A DNA stretch of 64,000 nucleotides. Origin: Candidatus Poribacteria bacterium. GTDB lineage: Bacteria; Poribacteria; WGA-4E; PCPOR2b. Shown here piece after piece: positions 16,872 to 25,726 of this stretch (position 1 is the stretch's first letter; each line of letters begins with the position of its first letter). A model generated the notes under the pieces. It had not been told where the DNA came from, searched no databases, and saw nothing but the letters and a program-made list of their open reading frames with translations. A program made the position numbers and the translations under genes. Location: positions 1 through 64,000 of the forward strand of contig JAJECO010000013.1 of the NCBI GenBank assembly GCA_022822005.1, in the 5' to 3' direction.

Positions 16872-17606
16872 ATGTACTTAAAACATATACGCCCCTACCA
16901 GCTAAAGGAAGTCGTCGAACGGGGGGATCCTCTGCTCGTACCGGCTGGTTGCATTGAGACCCATGGTCCCCACATGGCGATAGGACACGACACAATCATC
17001 GTCGAAGAAATCTGCGCCCGGATCGCTGAAAAAGTGGATGTTGTCATTGCGCCATCTTTCGACTATGGTCCCACCGGATACGCACTCGGTGGTCCCGCTG
17101 ACGGAACCATTGATCCAGATTACGCCGCATTTGGAGGGCACGTCAAAGCGATTTTGAAAAACTTCCGAGAGATGGGCTTCAAGGCCATCTACGTGATCAT
17201 CATGCACCAAGGCATGGAGGCACCGCTTGCGTTAGCTTTCAAAAAAGCCGCAGCCGAACTTTCCTTTGAGAGCATCTTGGAACAAGGGTATCCGCGCGGT
17301 TGGTGGGGTGTGGAATCCTTGAAGGACGAGGCAGGGCCATTGTCCGGCCACATTGATGTTCAACCGATGATTCTTCCCGATGCATCGCCCCCGGCTGGTG
17401 GGGACCACGCTGGATATAACGAAACCTCCTTCTTACTGGCGACCCGTCCCGAATTGGTGGAGCAAGACCGACTGGATGACACCGCACCTTGGTATTGTCG
17501 TCAAGATGAGGAAAAGAATAGCTGGACTGCCAACGTCGAGCATGGACAGGCGATGGTCGATGCAGTCGTAGCAGCTTGGGTAAAAAGAATTGGGTCGCGT
17601 CTGTGA
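16872..17606 (+). CDS. Creatininase-family amidohydrolase, variant motif
   Basis: The ATG at 16872 follows GGAG with good spacing; a longer frame to 16782 starts in non-coding-looking sequence. The 244 residues match the creatininase family: 'VPAGCIETHGPHMAIGHDT' carries the Glu, His and Asp metal ligands, and 'GDHAGYNETS' is the C-terminal signature. The middle motif, usually NGHGGN (or GHYEN in creatininase), reads 'IIMHQGME': the His is kept but its surroundings differ, so the substrate is probably not creatinine. Other family members open formamides or lactams. It is 12 bp upstream of murD and may be co-transcribed with it, an unusual neighbour. Confidence 0.87.
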   Translation: MYLKHIRPYQLKEVVERGDPLLVPAGCIETHGPHMAIGHDTIIVEEICARIAEKVDVVIAPSFDYGPTGYALGGPADGTIDPDYAAFGGHVKAILKNFREMGFKAIYVIIMHQGMEAPLALAFKKAAAELSFESILEQGYPRGWWGVESLKDEAGPLSGHIDVQPMILPDASPPAGGDHAGYNETSFLLATRPELVEQDRLDDTAPWYCRQDEEKNSWTANVEHGQAMVDAVVAAWVKRIGSRL

Positions 17607-17618
17607 GGTAAGCACCAA

Positions 17619-19037
17619 ATGACATACACAGATAAACAGATCACCATCTTCGGACTTCATCGCAGCGGTGTTGCTGTTGCTAAGTTGCTATCCGATCTCG
17701 GTGCCAAGGTTCTTGTGACCGACCCGAAATCCAGTGACGAACTTCAAGCAGATGTTGATGCCCTAAAAGATCGAGATATCGGCTTTATTCTTGGTGGTCA
17801 TGATCAGCGCTGCATTGAAAAGTCGGATCTAATTGTCCTTTCGCCGGGCGTGCCGTTGGACATCCCAATTTTACAGGAAGCGCGTGCTGCGAACATCCCA
17901 ATTACTGGTGAACTGGAAGTTGCTGCAAATCTCTGTGCTGCGCCGATGGTTGCGATTACAGGAACAAAGGGCAAATCAACGACCACAATCTTAACTGCTG
18001 AACTCCTCAAGTATGGGAATTTTCGCAGAGTGTGCACTGCCGGTAACATCGGTGTCCCGTTATCGAGCGAAGTCCAAGGTTTGACTGCTGAAGATCTCGT
18101 GGTCATTGAGGCAAGCAGTTTTCAGTTGGAAACCACGGAGAGATTTCGACCGGTAGTCAGCGTCGTGCTAAACCTATCGCGCGATCACCTTGATCGGCAC
18201 GGAACGATGGAAGCCTATCGCACGGCAAAGCTAAGAATCTGTGCGAACCAAAGATCGACAGACTGGATTGTGCTAAACAGTCTGGATCAACATGTTTTAA
18301 CCTTTGCTGATGCGACGGAAGCAAAGACAATCTATTTTGCTGATACTACTACTGTTGAACAGGGTATTTATGTAAAAGATGGAAAGATTCTTACTCAATG
18401 GGATGGCGAATCCCACTGGATCTGTGATGTTGAAGACAGTCCCCTGCCGGGAAGACATAATCTTCAGAATGTCCTTGCTGCAATAACTGTCGGACAGATT
18501 TTTGACATCTCACCGGATATAATGCGTTCTGCTATTTCTGCGTTCTCCCCCGCCGAACATCCGCCGCTTGAGCACGCCTTTGAGCCAGTAAAAACAGTTA
18601 ATGGTATCCGCTTCATCAACGATTCCAAAGCCACGAATGTCGCCGCAGTCAAAGCCGCGCTAGAATCGTTGTCCGATCCGATTCTGCTAATCATGGGCGG
18701 ATACGATAAAGGAAATGAGTATGAACCCCTCGTTGAGTGTGTCCGATCAAAGGTAAAAGTGCTAATTCTGCTGGGATCACACACGGGAATAATACGAAAC
18801 GCCCTTGCAGCACATGTCGTTACACGGGATGCAGCAACAGTGAGCGACGCTGTCGCGCTTGCGTACTCACACGCAGCACCAGGCGATGTCGTGCTTTTAT
18901 CACCGGCAAACGCAAGTTTTGATATGTTCACTGATTATAAGGCGCGTGGTCAAGCGTTCCGGGAGGCTGTTAACCACCTTGAATCGAAAAAACCAACCTC
19001 AAAATCCGGGATTTATATGGAAAAATTATCCGATTAA
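17619..19037 (+). CDS. murD: UDP-N-acetylmuramoylalanine-D-glutamate ligase
   Basis: Cytoplasmic Mur ligase adding D-Glu to UDP-MurNAc-L-Ala. The 472 residues show the N-terminal nucleotide-sugar domain ('IFGLHRSGVAVAKLL'), the ATP-binding 'AITGTKGKSTTT', the central 'VIEASSFQLE' and 'LNLSRDHLDRHGT', and the C-terminal 'FINDSKATNVAA', 'LIMGGYDKG' and 'LLSPANASFDMF'. All are classical MurD motifs. The start ATG is preceded by GAGGT. The tail overlaps ftsW by about 59 bp if ftsW starts at TTG 18979. First peptidoglycan gene of the division cluster here; murE, murF and mraY are not in the window. Confidence 0.97.
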   Translation: MTYTDKQITIFGLHRSGVAVAKLLSDLGAKVLVTDPKSSDELQADVDALKDRDIGFILGGHDQRCIEKSDLIVLSPGVPLDIPILQEARAANIPITGELEVAANLCAAPMVAITGTKGKSTTTILTAELLKYGNFRRVCTAGNIGVPLSSEVQGLTAEDLVVIEASSFQLETTERFRPVVSVVLNLSRDHLDRHGTMEAYRTAKLRICANQRSTDWIVLNSLDQHVLTFADATEAKTIYFADTTTVEQGIYVKDGKILTQWDGESHWICDVEDSPLPGRHNLQNVLAAITVGQIFDISPDIMRSAISAFSPAEHPPLEHAFEPVKTVNGIRFINDSKATNVAAVKAALESLSDPILLIMGGYDKGNEYEPLVECVRSKVKVLILLGSHTGIIRNALAAHVVTRDAATVSDAVALAYSHAAPGDVVLLSPANASFDMFTDYKARGQAFREAVNHLESKKPTSKSGIYMEKLSD

Positions 19038-20169
19038 AGGGAGAATAGATCACCTCCTGCTGTTCATCACGCTATGCCTTGTTGCTATCGGAATTGTGAT
19101 GGTCTACAGCTCAAGCAACATGCTCGCTTATGAGTTGTATAACGAAAATAGTTTTCACTATTTGAGAATGCAGCTGATTGCCTGCACACTTGGGTTGGTC
19201 GGCATGTTCGTTGCGTCATACCTCCCTTATCAGTATTATCAGAAGTGCGCGAAGCTAATTTTACTTCTGTCGTTAGTTGGTTTGTTGCTGGTTTTTTCGC
19301 CAATAGGGCACGACGTGCGGTCGGCTAGTGGTATCAGATTTCACCGATGGATTCGAGTATTAGGTTTCCAATTTCAACCTGTGGAGTTGACAAAACTTGG
19401 GTTGATAATCTATGTTTCTCACTCCCTCATCAGCAGGCACAGCCAGATCCGGAGTTTCACCCGAGGGGTATTGCCGACCATTCTTATCCTATCCATTACA
19501 TTTATCCTCCTGTACAAGCAACCTGATTTTGGATCGGCGGTCTTGTTAAGCCTATCAGTTCTGGTTCTTCTCTTCGTAGGAGGAGCGCGCCCTTCACAAA
19601 TTGTTCTTATCGTTGGAATCGCCTGTTTTTTCATCTATTCATCAATCCAAGATGACATCTATAAAATGCAGCGAATTCAAGGGTTTCTGAGTTCCCTAAA
19701 GTTTCCCTACGAAGGACACTATCAGGTTAACCAATCCCTAAATGCCCTGGCTCTCGGCGGACTGTTCGGTGCAGGCATTGGAAACAGCGTTTTTAAGCTC
19801 TTTCATCTCCCTTATCCGCATACCGACTTTATTTTCGCTATTCTTGGTGAAGAACTTGGTTTTGTTGGTGTCGTTGGTATTATTGTTCTGTTTATGTTAC
19901 TTATCTGGCGGGGTATCCATATTGCTCAACATACCACAGATGCGTTTGGAGGTTTAATTGCTATCGGAATTACCACACTCATTGGATTGCAAACAGTTTT
20001 CAATATCGGTGTGGTGACGGGTATGTTGCCTGCGAAGGGTATTACGCTCCCTTTCATGAGTTACGGCGGCTCCTCGCTCTTAGTTAGTTTATTTAGTATC
20101 GGAATTCTGTTGAACATCTCGCGTGACATGAGTGAACCCCCGGACGTACATGCAAGCCATAGAGATTGA
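18979..20169 (+). CDS. ftsW: Lipid II polymerase / division SEDS protein FtsW
   Basis: A SEDS-family membrane glycosyltransferase polymerising lipid II at the septum. About ten membrane segments are seen (from 'LLLFITLCLVAIGIVMVY' onward) with 'SDFIFAILGEELGF'-like 'TDFIFAILGEELGFVGVV' and the C-terminal signature 'LPAKGITLPFMSYGGSSLLVS'. The frame is open from 18859 but the first residues are implausible. TTG 18979 (GGGAGG 12 nt upstream) gives 396 residues; a GTG about 33 nt earlier is an alternative. No ATG lies near the true N-terminus. It overlaps murD in another frame, implying coupling. Confidence 0.93.
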   Translation: MNRKNQPQNPGFIWKNYPIKGRIDHLLLFITLCLVAIGIVMVYSSSNMLAYELYNENSFHYLRMQLIACTLGLVGMFVASYLPYQYYQKCAKLILLLSLVGLLLVFSPIGHDVRSASGIRFHRWIRVLGFQFQPVELTKLGLIIYVSHSLISRHSQIRSFTRGVLPTILILSITFILLYKQPDFGSAVLLSLSVLVLLFVGGARPSQIVLIVGIACFFIYSSIQDDIYKMQRIQGFLSSLKFPYEGHYQVNQSLNALALGGLFGAGIGNSVFKLFHLPYPHTDFIFAILGEELGFVGVVGIIVLFMLLIWRGIHIAQHTTDAFGGLIAIGITTLIGLQTVFNIGVVTGMLPAKGITLPFMSYGGSSLLVSLFSIGILLNISRDMSEPPDVHASHRD

Positions 20170-20324
20170 ATCTTGATTCATCGAAAGAATAGACGTCCCA
20201 ACCGATTCGACGATTCCCGTTATACTGCTAGCAAGGGGAACCCCTATCCGTCGGACCACATCTAACGAACCTTTATACTCTACACTGTAGGCTCTTGATC
20301 ATAGTACAAGTGAGGTTTAGGCAG

Positions 20325-21431
20325 ATGCCACGAATCGTGATTTCAGGCGGTGGTACTGGTGGTCACATCTATCCCGCAATCGGTATTGCCAAAGAACTCG
20401 TGCAACTTGATGCGGAGATCGAGGTCACTTTCATCGGTGGAGCGGGCCGTCTCGAATCAACACTTGTTCCGCAGCATGACTTTCGTTTCCTTCCGATTTC
20501 GGTTGCAGGTTTTCCGCGAAAATTAACGTGGCAGTGGATCCCTGTTGTTTGCAGGGTCTGTTCCGGTTTCGCGAAATCGTTACGGCTACTCAAAAACCTG
20601 CAACCGCGTGTGGTCGTTGGCACAGGCGGATATGTCTGTGGGCCCGTCCTGCTTGCGGCTGTGCTGCTCGGTATACCAACGGTTATACAAGAGCAGAATG
20701 CTGCTCCCGGACTCACAAATCGTATTCTCGCACGTTGGGCAAAGGGAATCTATCTTGCGTTTGAAACCGCCGGAACGCATTTTCCAGCCGATAGAACAAG
20801 GGTAATGGGTAACCCGATTCGTCGAACCATCGGAGTGACTGAGCGAACCTGTGAGACCTACGATTCACTTGGACTAGATCCAGAACGGAAAACCGTATTT
20901 GTGATGGGTGGAAGCCAAGGTGCGCAAGCAATTAACCAAAATATGACGGATGCCCTAAATGATTTAGAATCCGTCCAGCAACGCCTTCAGTTCATACATC
21001 AAACGGGAAAAGCTGATTACGAAACTGTTAAGGCTCGTTATCAGCAATCCTCACTCCAACACGTGGTACAGCCGTACTTTGATCCCATTGAAACAATCTA
21101 TAGTGTTACCGATTTGATGGTGTGCCGAGCTGGTGGCATGACAATCTCGGAAATCACCGCGTGTGGTATTCCAGCGATCTTTATTCCTTTGCCAACCGCT
21201 GCTGGAGATCACCAAAGACTGAATGCCCAAGCAGTGACGGAGGCAGGAGCAGGTGTTGCCCTCGATCAACCGACATTAACAGGTGGCAAACTTGCTGACG
21301 AAATCATCAGAATTATGGGCGATCCAGCGGAACAGCAGCGAATGGCAAATCAGAGCTCTCAGTTGGGCAATCCACGCGCGGGCGAAGAAATTGCCCAATC
21401 AATCATCTCTCTTGTGAAACACAACCCTTAA
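20325..21431 (+). CDS. murG: UDP-GlcNAc:lipid I GlcNAc transferase
   Basis: Membrane-associated GT28 enzyme converting lipid I to lipid II. From the ATG at 20325 (GAGG upstream) the 368 residues begin 'MPRIVISGGGTGGHIYPA', the diagnostic glycine-rich loop. Later motifs are 'VVGTGGYVCGPVLLAA', 'EQNAAPGLTNRILA', 'VMGGSQGAQAIN', 'ICRAGGMTISE'-like 'VCRAGGMTISEI' and 'IPLPTAAGDHQRLNA'. A frame extension to 20295 is possible but lacks family support. It lies 155 bp after ftsW and 19 bp before murC. Length and motifs are normal. Confidence 0.97.
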   Translation: MPRIVISGGGTGGHIYPAIGIAKELVQLDAEIEVTFIGGAGRLESTLVPQHDFRFLPISVAGFPRKLTWQWIPVVCRVCSGFAKSLRLLKNLQPRVVVGTGGYVCGPVLLAAVLLGIPTVIQEQNAAPGLTNRILARWAKGIYLAFETAGTHFPADRTRVMGNPIRRTIGVTERTCETYDSLGLDPERKTVFVMGGSQGAQAINQNMTDALNDLESVQQRLQFIHQTGKADYETVKARYQQSSLQHVVQPYFDPIETIYSVTDLMVCRAGGMTISEITACGIPAIFIPLPTAAGDHQRLNAQAVTEAGAGVALDQPTLTGGKLADEIIRIMGDPAEQQRMANQSSQLGNPRAGEEIAQSIISLVKHNP

Positions 21432-21450
21432 ATTTAGAAGGTCTACATCT

Positions 21451-22839
21451 ATGTTTGGAAAGACGCGTCATATTCATCTCATTGGTATTGGTGGTTCAGG
21501 CCTCAGCGGGATTGCTGAAATCTTGCTGAACCTCAATTTTCATGTCTCCGGATCCGATTTGCGCGAAACGGAAGTCACCGAGCGCTTGGCAGCGCTGGGT
21601 GCTAGTGTCTATTATGGTCATGCCGCAGAACAGATCACTGGTGCGGACGTTGTAGTCATGTCTCCCGCTGTTGCGCTCCAAAATCCTGAGATAGTTGCCG
21701 CGAAGGAACATAAGATTCCTGTTATCCGGGGCGCAGAAATGCTCGCAGAGATCATGCGGATGAAATACAGCGTCGCAGTGAGCGGGACACACGGAAAAAC
21801 TACCACAACTGCGATGACAGCGGCAGTGCTGGATAAGCTGGATCCGACCGTCGTTGTTGGAGGCAAGTTGGTTAGCTTGGGCAGCCATGCACGGATTGGG
21901 CAAGGGGAGATGATGGTTGTCGAAGCAGACGAGGCCTACGGTTCAATCGAGAAGTTCTTCCCAACAATCGCTGTGGTGACATCGGTTGATGCTGATCATC
22001 TTGACTACTATAACAGTGTTGAAGAAATCGGCGAAACCTTCTTGGAATTCATCAACAAGGTTCCTTTTTACGGAACTTCGGTGTTATGCTTAGATCAGGA
22101 AAACATACAGCAACTAATCCCCCGGATCGAAAAACGCTACGTGACTTACGGAATAGAAACGCGCGCAGACCTGATGGCGGAGCGGTTAAGTATTGACGGT
22201 CCCACCTCTCACTACCGCGTCCATGCACACGGGGAAGTTCTGGGCAATGTTCATCTTAAAATGCCGGGCAACCACAATGTCTTGAACTCATTAGCAGCTG
22301 TCGCTGTTGGACTGGAGTTGGGAGTGCCTTTCGATTCTATACGAGAGGCGTTGGAGTCTTTTCGCGGGGTGCATCGTCGTTTTGAGATTATTGGTCAGGT
22401 CAACGACGTCATTGTGGTGGACGATTATGCCCATAATCCCGCGAAACTAAAAGCAACCTTTAATGCGGCGCGTGAAAGCTATAACCGCCGTATCGTCGCT
22501 GTTTTTCAACCGCACCGTTACCAACGAGTCAAGCATCTTGCTGAAGAGTTTTCGAGATCGTTTTATCAAACAGATGTCCTAATTGTTAGTTCGATTTATG
22601 GTGCCGGAGAGGCTCCAGTCGAAGGAGTAACTGCGGAAAAACTGGCACACGCAATACAGGCGCATGGACATCGGAACGTGATTTATATCCCTAACAAAAA
22701 CGAAATAATCAAAACTCTTGCGGACATTGTTCGTCCGAATGATATTGTCATCACGGTTGGAGCAGGTGATATCTGGCAAGTTGGTCGTGAATTATTGGAT
22801 AAGCTGAGTGGTTCCGATGAGGCGTCAGGCAACCGTTGA
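21451..22839 (+). CDS. murC: UDP-N-acetylmuramate-L-alanine ligase
   Basis: Cytoplasmic Mur ligase adding L-Ala to UDP-MurNAc. The 462 residues show 'HLIGIGGSGLSGIAEIL' (N-terminal Rossmann-type domain), the P-loop 'VSGTHGKTTTTAM', 'VVEADEAYGS', 'VTSVDADHLDYY', 'GNHNVLNSLAAVAV', 'VVDDYAHNPAKLKAT' and 'AVFQPHRYQRVKHL'. All are MurC motifs at the expected spacing. It follows murG closely. In many clusters murB and ddl come next; here they are absent and a ribbon-helix-helix gene follows. Confidence 0.97.
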   Translation: MFGKTRHIHLIGIGGSGLSGIAEILLNLNFHVSGSDLRETEVTERLAALGASVYYGHAAEQITGADVVVMSPAVALQNPEIVAAKEHKIPVIRGAEMLAEIMRMKYSVAVSGTHGKTTTTAMTAAVLDKLDPTVVVGGKLVSLGSHARIGQGEMMVVEADEAYGSIEKFFPTIAVVTSVDADHLDYYNSVEEIGETFLEFINKVPFYGTSVLCLDQENIQQLIPRIEKRYVTYGIETRADLMAERLSIDGPTSHYRVHAHGEVLGNVHLKMPGNHNVLNSLAAVAVGLELGVPFDSIREALESFRGVHRRFEIIGQVNDVIVVDDYAHNPAKLKATFNAARESYNRRIVAVFQPHRYQRVKHLAEEFSRSFYQTDVLIVSSIYGAGEAPVEGVTAEKLAHAIQAHGHRNVIYIPNKNEIIKTLADIVRPNDIVITVGAGDIWQVGRELLDKLSGSDEASGNR

Positions 22840-22876
22840 ATAGAATTTTCTCACGAGTCTGTCTGTCGAATCTAGT

Positions 22877-22915
22877 CCGGTATGGTTTGTTAAGGGACTG
22901 CAAAACCTCCATACC
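22877..22915. other. Possible stem-loop after murC
   Basis: CGGTATGG and CCATACCG form an 8-bp complementary pair with a loop of about 23 nt, in the 278-bp gap between murC and the ribbon-helix-helix gene. A pyrimidine-rich but not uninterrupted T stretch follows, so a weak terminator is possible. The rest of the gap is AT-rich and shows no gene. Confidence 0.35.
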
Positions 22916-23078
22916 GTGGGGCTGATACTCTTTCTTGTTATCCACGGGAATCATGGAATTAATCGTCGCAGCCAAGTCATTTAGACGCGTATAGCACGAG
23001 ATATTGTGTATTTATTGCGAAAATATACAAAAAAACGTAAAAAAAGCACGGTTTGGGGCAAATTCCCTTAATTTTTAT

Positions 23079-23107
23079 TTGATATTTGCAATTGTTTGTC
23101 GTATAAT
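23079..23107 (+). promoter_or_regulatory. Strong sigma70-type promoter of the RHH gene (near-leaderless)
   Basis: TTGATA (23079-23084) and a perfect TATAAT (23102-23107) are separated by exactly 17 bp. Only 10 nt lie between the -10 box and the ATG at 23118, so the transcript should start within a few bases of the start codon. This agrees with the lack of any ribosome site before that ATG. Confidence 0.75.
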
Positions 23108-23117
23108 CAATTACATC

Positions 23118-23312
23118 ATGGCAAAACAAGTTGTACAATTTCGATTGGATAAGGATTTGCACGATTTCGTCAAGAAATATGCCGAGCTCAGACGTATGTC
23201 TATCAGTCAGGTCATGCGGCTTTGCGTTCTTGATTTTTACGAAGAACATCAAAACGAAGAAGATCTGATGGAGGTGGATGATGTTTCTGAGTCGAAAAAT
23301 CAAGGTCAATGA
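23118..23312 (+). CDS. Small ribbon-helix-helix (CopG/Arc-type) DNA-binding protein
   Basis: A 64-residue protein beginning 'MAKQVVQFRLDKDLHDFV': a short beta-strand (VVQFRL) then two helices with 'RMSISQVMRLCVLDFYEEH' fits the ribbon-helix-helix fold of CopG-like repressors and antitoxins. The acidic tail 'EEHQNEEDLMEVDDVSE' is unstructured-looking, as in antitoxins. The frame extends upstream to 23004 but that part is AT-rich non-coding-like and lies before the promoter. It sits between murC and ftsQ, an unusual place, and is followed by an overlapping small ORF. It could autoregulate the fts genes or be half of a toxin-antitoxin pair. Confidence 0.75.
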   Translation: MAKQVVQFRLDKDLHDFVKKYAELRRMSISQVMRLCVLDFYEEHQNEEDLMEVDDVSESKNQGQ

Positions 23313-23424
23313 CGATATAGTCGAGATTCTGTCAAAAAAGAACGGTCAAATCTACACGAAAGTGCAGCTGAATTTCGTCGGTATGTTCGTGCAGTTAGCT
23401 TTTGGGTGTTGGCGTAGGCATTAG
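23281..23424 (+). CDS. Small overlapping ORF after the RHH gene (hypothetical)
   Basis: A 47-codon frame starting MFLSRKIKVNDD and ending FGCWRRH, overlapping the RHH gene by 32 nt in a different frame. GGAGG at 23270-23274 lies 6 nt before the ATG, a good ribosome site that would suit a coupled toxin-antitoxin-like pair. The product is basic and I do not recognise it; it could be a truncated toxin or not a gene at all. No gene is visible between its end and ftsQ. Confidence 0.4.
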   Translation: MFLSRKIKVNDDIVEILSKKNGQIYTKVQLNFVGMFVQLAFGCWRRH

Positions 23425-23573
23425 ATAATGAATCCTGTTGCTGGCATCAGAACCTGTCCCGAAAGCAGCCAGATCGAAGTGTTACAATGATAGCGTTTTT
23501 TCGCTTGAGAACAGACTCTTATTTCCTATGGGCGCTTACATACTAACATGTACATCCACTAGGTGTATATTTC

Positions 23574-24413
23574 GTGCAATCTTCATTGCGTTATTCTTCC
23601 GATCAATTTAAAGCGCGCTTAATTTCGGTGCCCGAAAAATCCTCTCCGCATATTGGGCGTTATTTAATGATTGGCATAACATGTGTAGTTGGATTGCTCT
23701 TCATTCATTATTTGACGTTAAAGGCTGGCTTTTTTCATGTAAAACAGATTTCCATTTCCGGAAATGAGCATTACACACAGAAGGAAGTAATCGCCGCGTT
23801 AAATTTGAATCCTCGGCAAAGTGATGTGCGTACCATTTCAGGGGCTGCAATTGAACAGCGTCTCAAACAGAAACTCAGTTACGTTAAGCAGGCGCATATT
23901 TCAAAAAGTATTCTGAGGCGCTCGTTGACGCTTGAGATAACTGAAAGAGAACCAGTTGCATTGCTGAAATACCCAGAAGATAGTCGTGTCCGCTTTGCGT
24001 TGGTTGATCTAGAAGGTTATGTGTTAGAGCATATCGAGTTACTGGCGATTTCCAATTCGATCGTTACGGTTATCAATAATGAACGGCAATTGTCGAATGT
24101 TGGCGATCGAGAGGATGCTGGTAGTGTTCAACTTGCCCTGAACGTGCTAAAGTCGGTTCTAAGTCTGGTACCGGAAGTTGTACCTACGCTACAAACAATT
24201 GATGCGAATCAGTCAGATAAGATCATTCTCCAATTTAGCAATCTCCCTATCGTATGGATTTCATCGGATTCGATTGACACTGGTATTTATCACATTAATT
24301 TATTTATGAAAAATCAGACCATACCCACGGGAAAAGGGCAACATACTTCAAATCCTCTTGATGGTTATTTGGACGCCAGGTTCAAAGATGCCATATATTG
24401 GGGAGGACGGTAA
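23574..24413 (+). CDS. ftsQ: Cell division protein FtsQ (POTRA domain)
   Basis: A bitopic inner-membrane divisome protein of 279 residues: a cytoplasmic basic N-terminus, one membrane helix at about 29-50 ('YLMIGITCVVGLLFIHYLTL'), a POTRA domain ('FFHVKQISISGNEHYTQKEVIAAL', about 54-125) and the beta domain with 'LEITEREPVALLKY' and 'FALVDLEGYVLE'. Start codon GTG at 23574. It ends 1 nt before the ftsA ATG region. The N-terminal half fits FtsQ/DivIB; the C-terminal end is poorly conserved, as usual. Identification is supported by the neighbours ftsA and ftsZ. Confidence 0.88.
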   Translation: MQSSLRYSSDQFKARLISVPEKSSPHIGRYLMIGITCVVGLLFIHYLTLKAGFFHVKQISISGNEHYTQKEVIAALNLNPRQSDVRTISGAAIEQRLKQKLSYVKQAHISKSILRRSLTLEITEREPVALLKYPEDSRVRFALVDLEGYVLEHIELLAISNSIVTVINNERQLSNVGDREDAGSVQLALNVLKSVLSLVPEVVPTLQTIDANQSDKIILQFSNLPIVWISSDSIDTGIYHINLFMKNQTIPTGKGQHTSNPLDGYLDARFKDAIYWGGR

Positions 24414-24414
24414 A

Positions 24415-25653
24415 ATGGCAGAAGAAATTATTGTTGGCCTAGACATTGGTACTAGCAAAATTGCTGCGATTATCGGAAATACTTGGCAAGGTGATCCGGA
24501 AAAGATCGAGATTATAGGCGTTGGTACTGCCCCTTCTGAAGGGCTACGGAAGGGAGTCGTTGTTGATATAGATCTCACGACAACGGCGATTCGTCATGCT
24601 GTTGAAACGGCTGAACTCATGGCAGGTGTGCAGATTGGATCTGTATATGCCGGTATAGCAGGAGGGCATATAACCGGGCAAACTTCTCACGGTCTCGTTG
24701 CCGTTTCAGGCGAGGGACACGAGATTACACAAGCCGATGTGGAACGCGCAATTAACGCTGCGCAGGCAATGAAGATTCCTGTTGAACGAGAAATACTGCA
24801 TGTGGTTCCACAAGGTTTTATTGTTGATGAGCAAGGAGGCATTAAGGATCCGGTTGGTATGTCTGGGGTTCGCTTGGAAGCTTATGTTCATATCATTACC
24901 GGTGCCGTTGCGTCTGCACAAAACTTGGTGAAAAGTATTTATAATGCAGGGATTTCTGTTGAAGATATCATCTTAGAACCTATTGCTTCTGCCGAGGCGG
25001 TCCTCATGCCTGAGGAGAAGGCAGCCGGTGTTGCTCTTGCGGACATGGGGGGCGGTACCACAGATGTTGTGGTCTATAAGGATGGTACCCTCCGTCATTC
25101 TGCGGTACTTTCCCTTGGTGGGCATCATATCACCAATGATATCGCACAACTGTTAAAGATAACGCCACAAGATGCAGACAAAATTAAACTGCGCTACGGT
25201 TGTGCATCAGTTGACCTCGTGGATCAGAATGATGCTATTCCAATTTCAACTGTCGGAGGTGTGCACAAACCGCGTTTCATCACGCGCCGAGATTTAGCAG
25301 AAATTATCCAGTGTCGTATGGACGAATTCCTAAATCTAATCGGTCAGGAAATCCACAATTGCAATCTCACCATTCCGGCTGGAGTTGTACTTACCGGCGG
25401 TACTGCGCTTCTTGATGGGTTGCTGGAATCAGCTGAACAAGCTTTTCCTTGTCCAGTTCGGGTAGGCTATCCCTGTGCGCTGAAGGGGTTAACGGAGAAA
25501 ATACACAGTCCGGTCTATGCAACAGGTGTTGGACTTGTCCTTGCCGGCGCGATGGAGCATTATCGCGCTCCCAAGAGAACCTTTATCAAAGGAACGAACC
25601 TGTTCGATCAAATCTTCAAACGTATGAAGCATTGGTTTCAGGACTGGTTGTAA
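24415..25653 (+). CDS. ftsA: Cell division protein FtsA
   Basis: Actin-like membrane tether of FtsZ, 412 residues from the ATG at 24415, which has GGGAGG 8 nt upstream; an in-frame ATG at 24358 lies inside ftsQ and is unlikely. Motifs: 'IVGLDIGTSKIAAIIG' (phosphate 1), the SHS2/1C-domain region 'INAAQAMKIPVEREILHVVPQGF', 'ALADMGGGTTDVVVY' (phosphate 2) and 'GVVLTGGTALLDGL' (adenosine). The C-terminus 'KRMKHWFQDWL' is an amphipathic helix, the membrane-targeting sequence. Normal length and order (ftsQ-ftsA-ftsZ). Confidence 0.97.
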   Translation: MAEEIIVGLDIGTSKIAAIIGNTWQGDPEKIEIIGVGTAPSEGLRKGVVVDIDLTTTAIRHAVETAELMAGVQIGSVYAGIAGGHITGQTSHGLVAVSGEGHEITQADVERAINAAQAMKIPVEREILHVVPQGFIVDEQGGIKDPVGMSGVRLEAYVHIITGAVASAQNLVKSIYNAGISVEDIILEPIASAEAVLMPEEKAAGVALADMGGGTTDVVVYKDGTLRHSAVLSLGGHHITNDIAQLLKITPQDADKIKLRYGCASVDLVDQNDAIPISTVGGVHKPRFITRRDLAEIIQCRMDEFLNLIGQEIHNCNLTIPAGVVLTGGTALLDGLLESAEQAFPCPVRVGYPCALKGLTEKIHSPVYATGVGLVLAGAMEHYRAPKRTFIKGTNLFDQIFKRMKHWFQDWL

Positions 25654-25697
25654 ATACTAAGGTCCGATTGAGATTGTGTTGTAGCTGCGGAAAAGTA

Positions 25698-25726
25698 TTG
25701 ACTTTAATTGGGTGATTTTCTATAAT
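25698..25726 (+). promoter_or_regulatory. Sigma70-type promoter of ftsZ
   Basis: TTGACT (25698-25703) and a perfect TATAAT (25721-25726) lie 17 bp apart in the 219-bp ftsA-ftsZ gap. The predicted start near 25733 gives a leader of about 140 nt. That leader contains GCGGTT and AACCGC (about 25767-25787), able to form a 6-bp hairpin. This points to ftsZ-specific transcription in addition to readthrough from ftsA. Confidence 0.72.
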
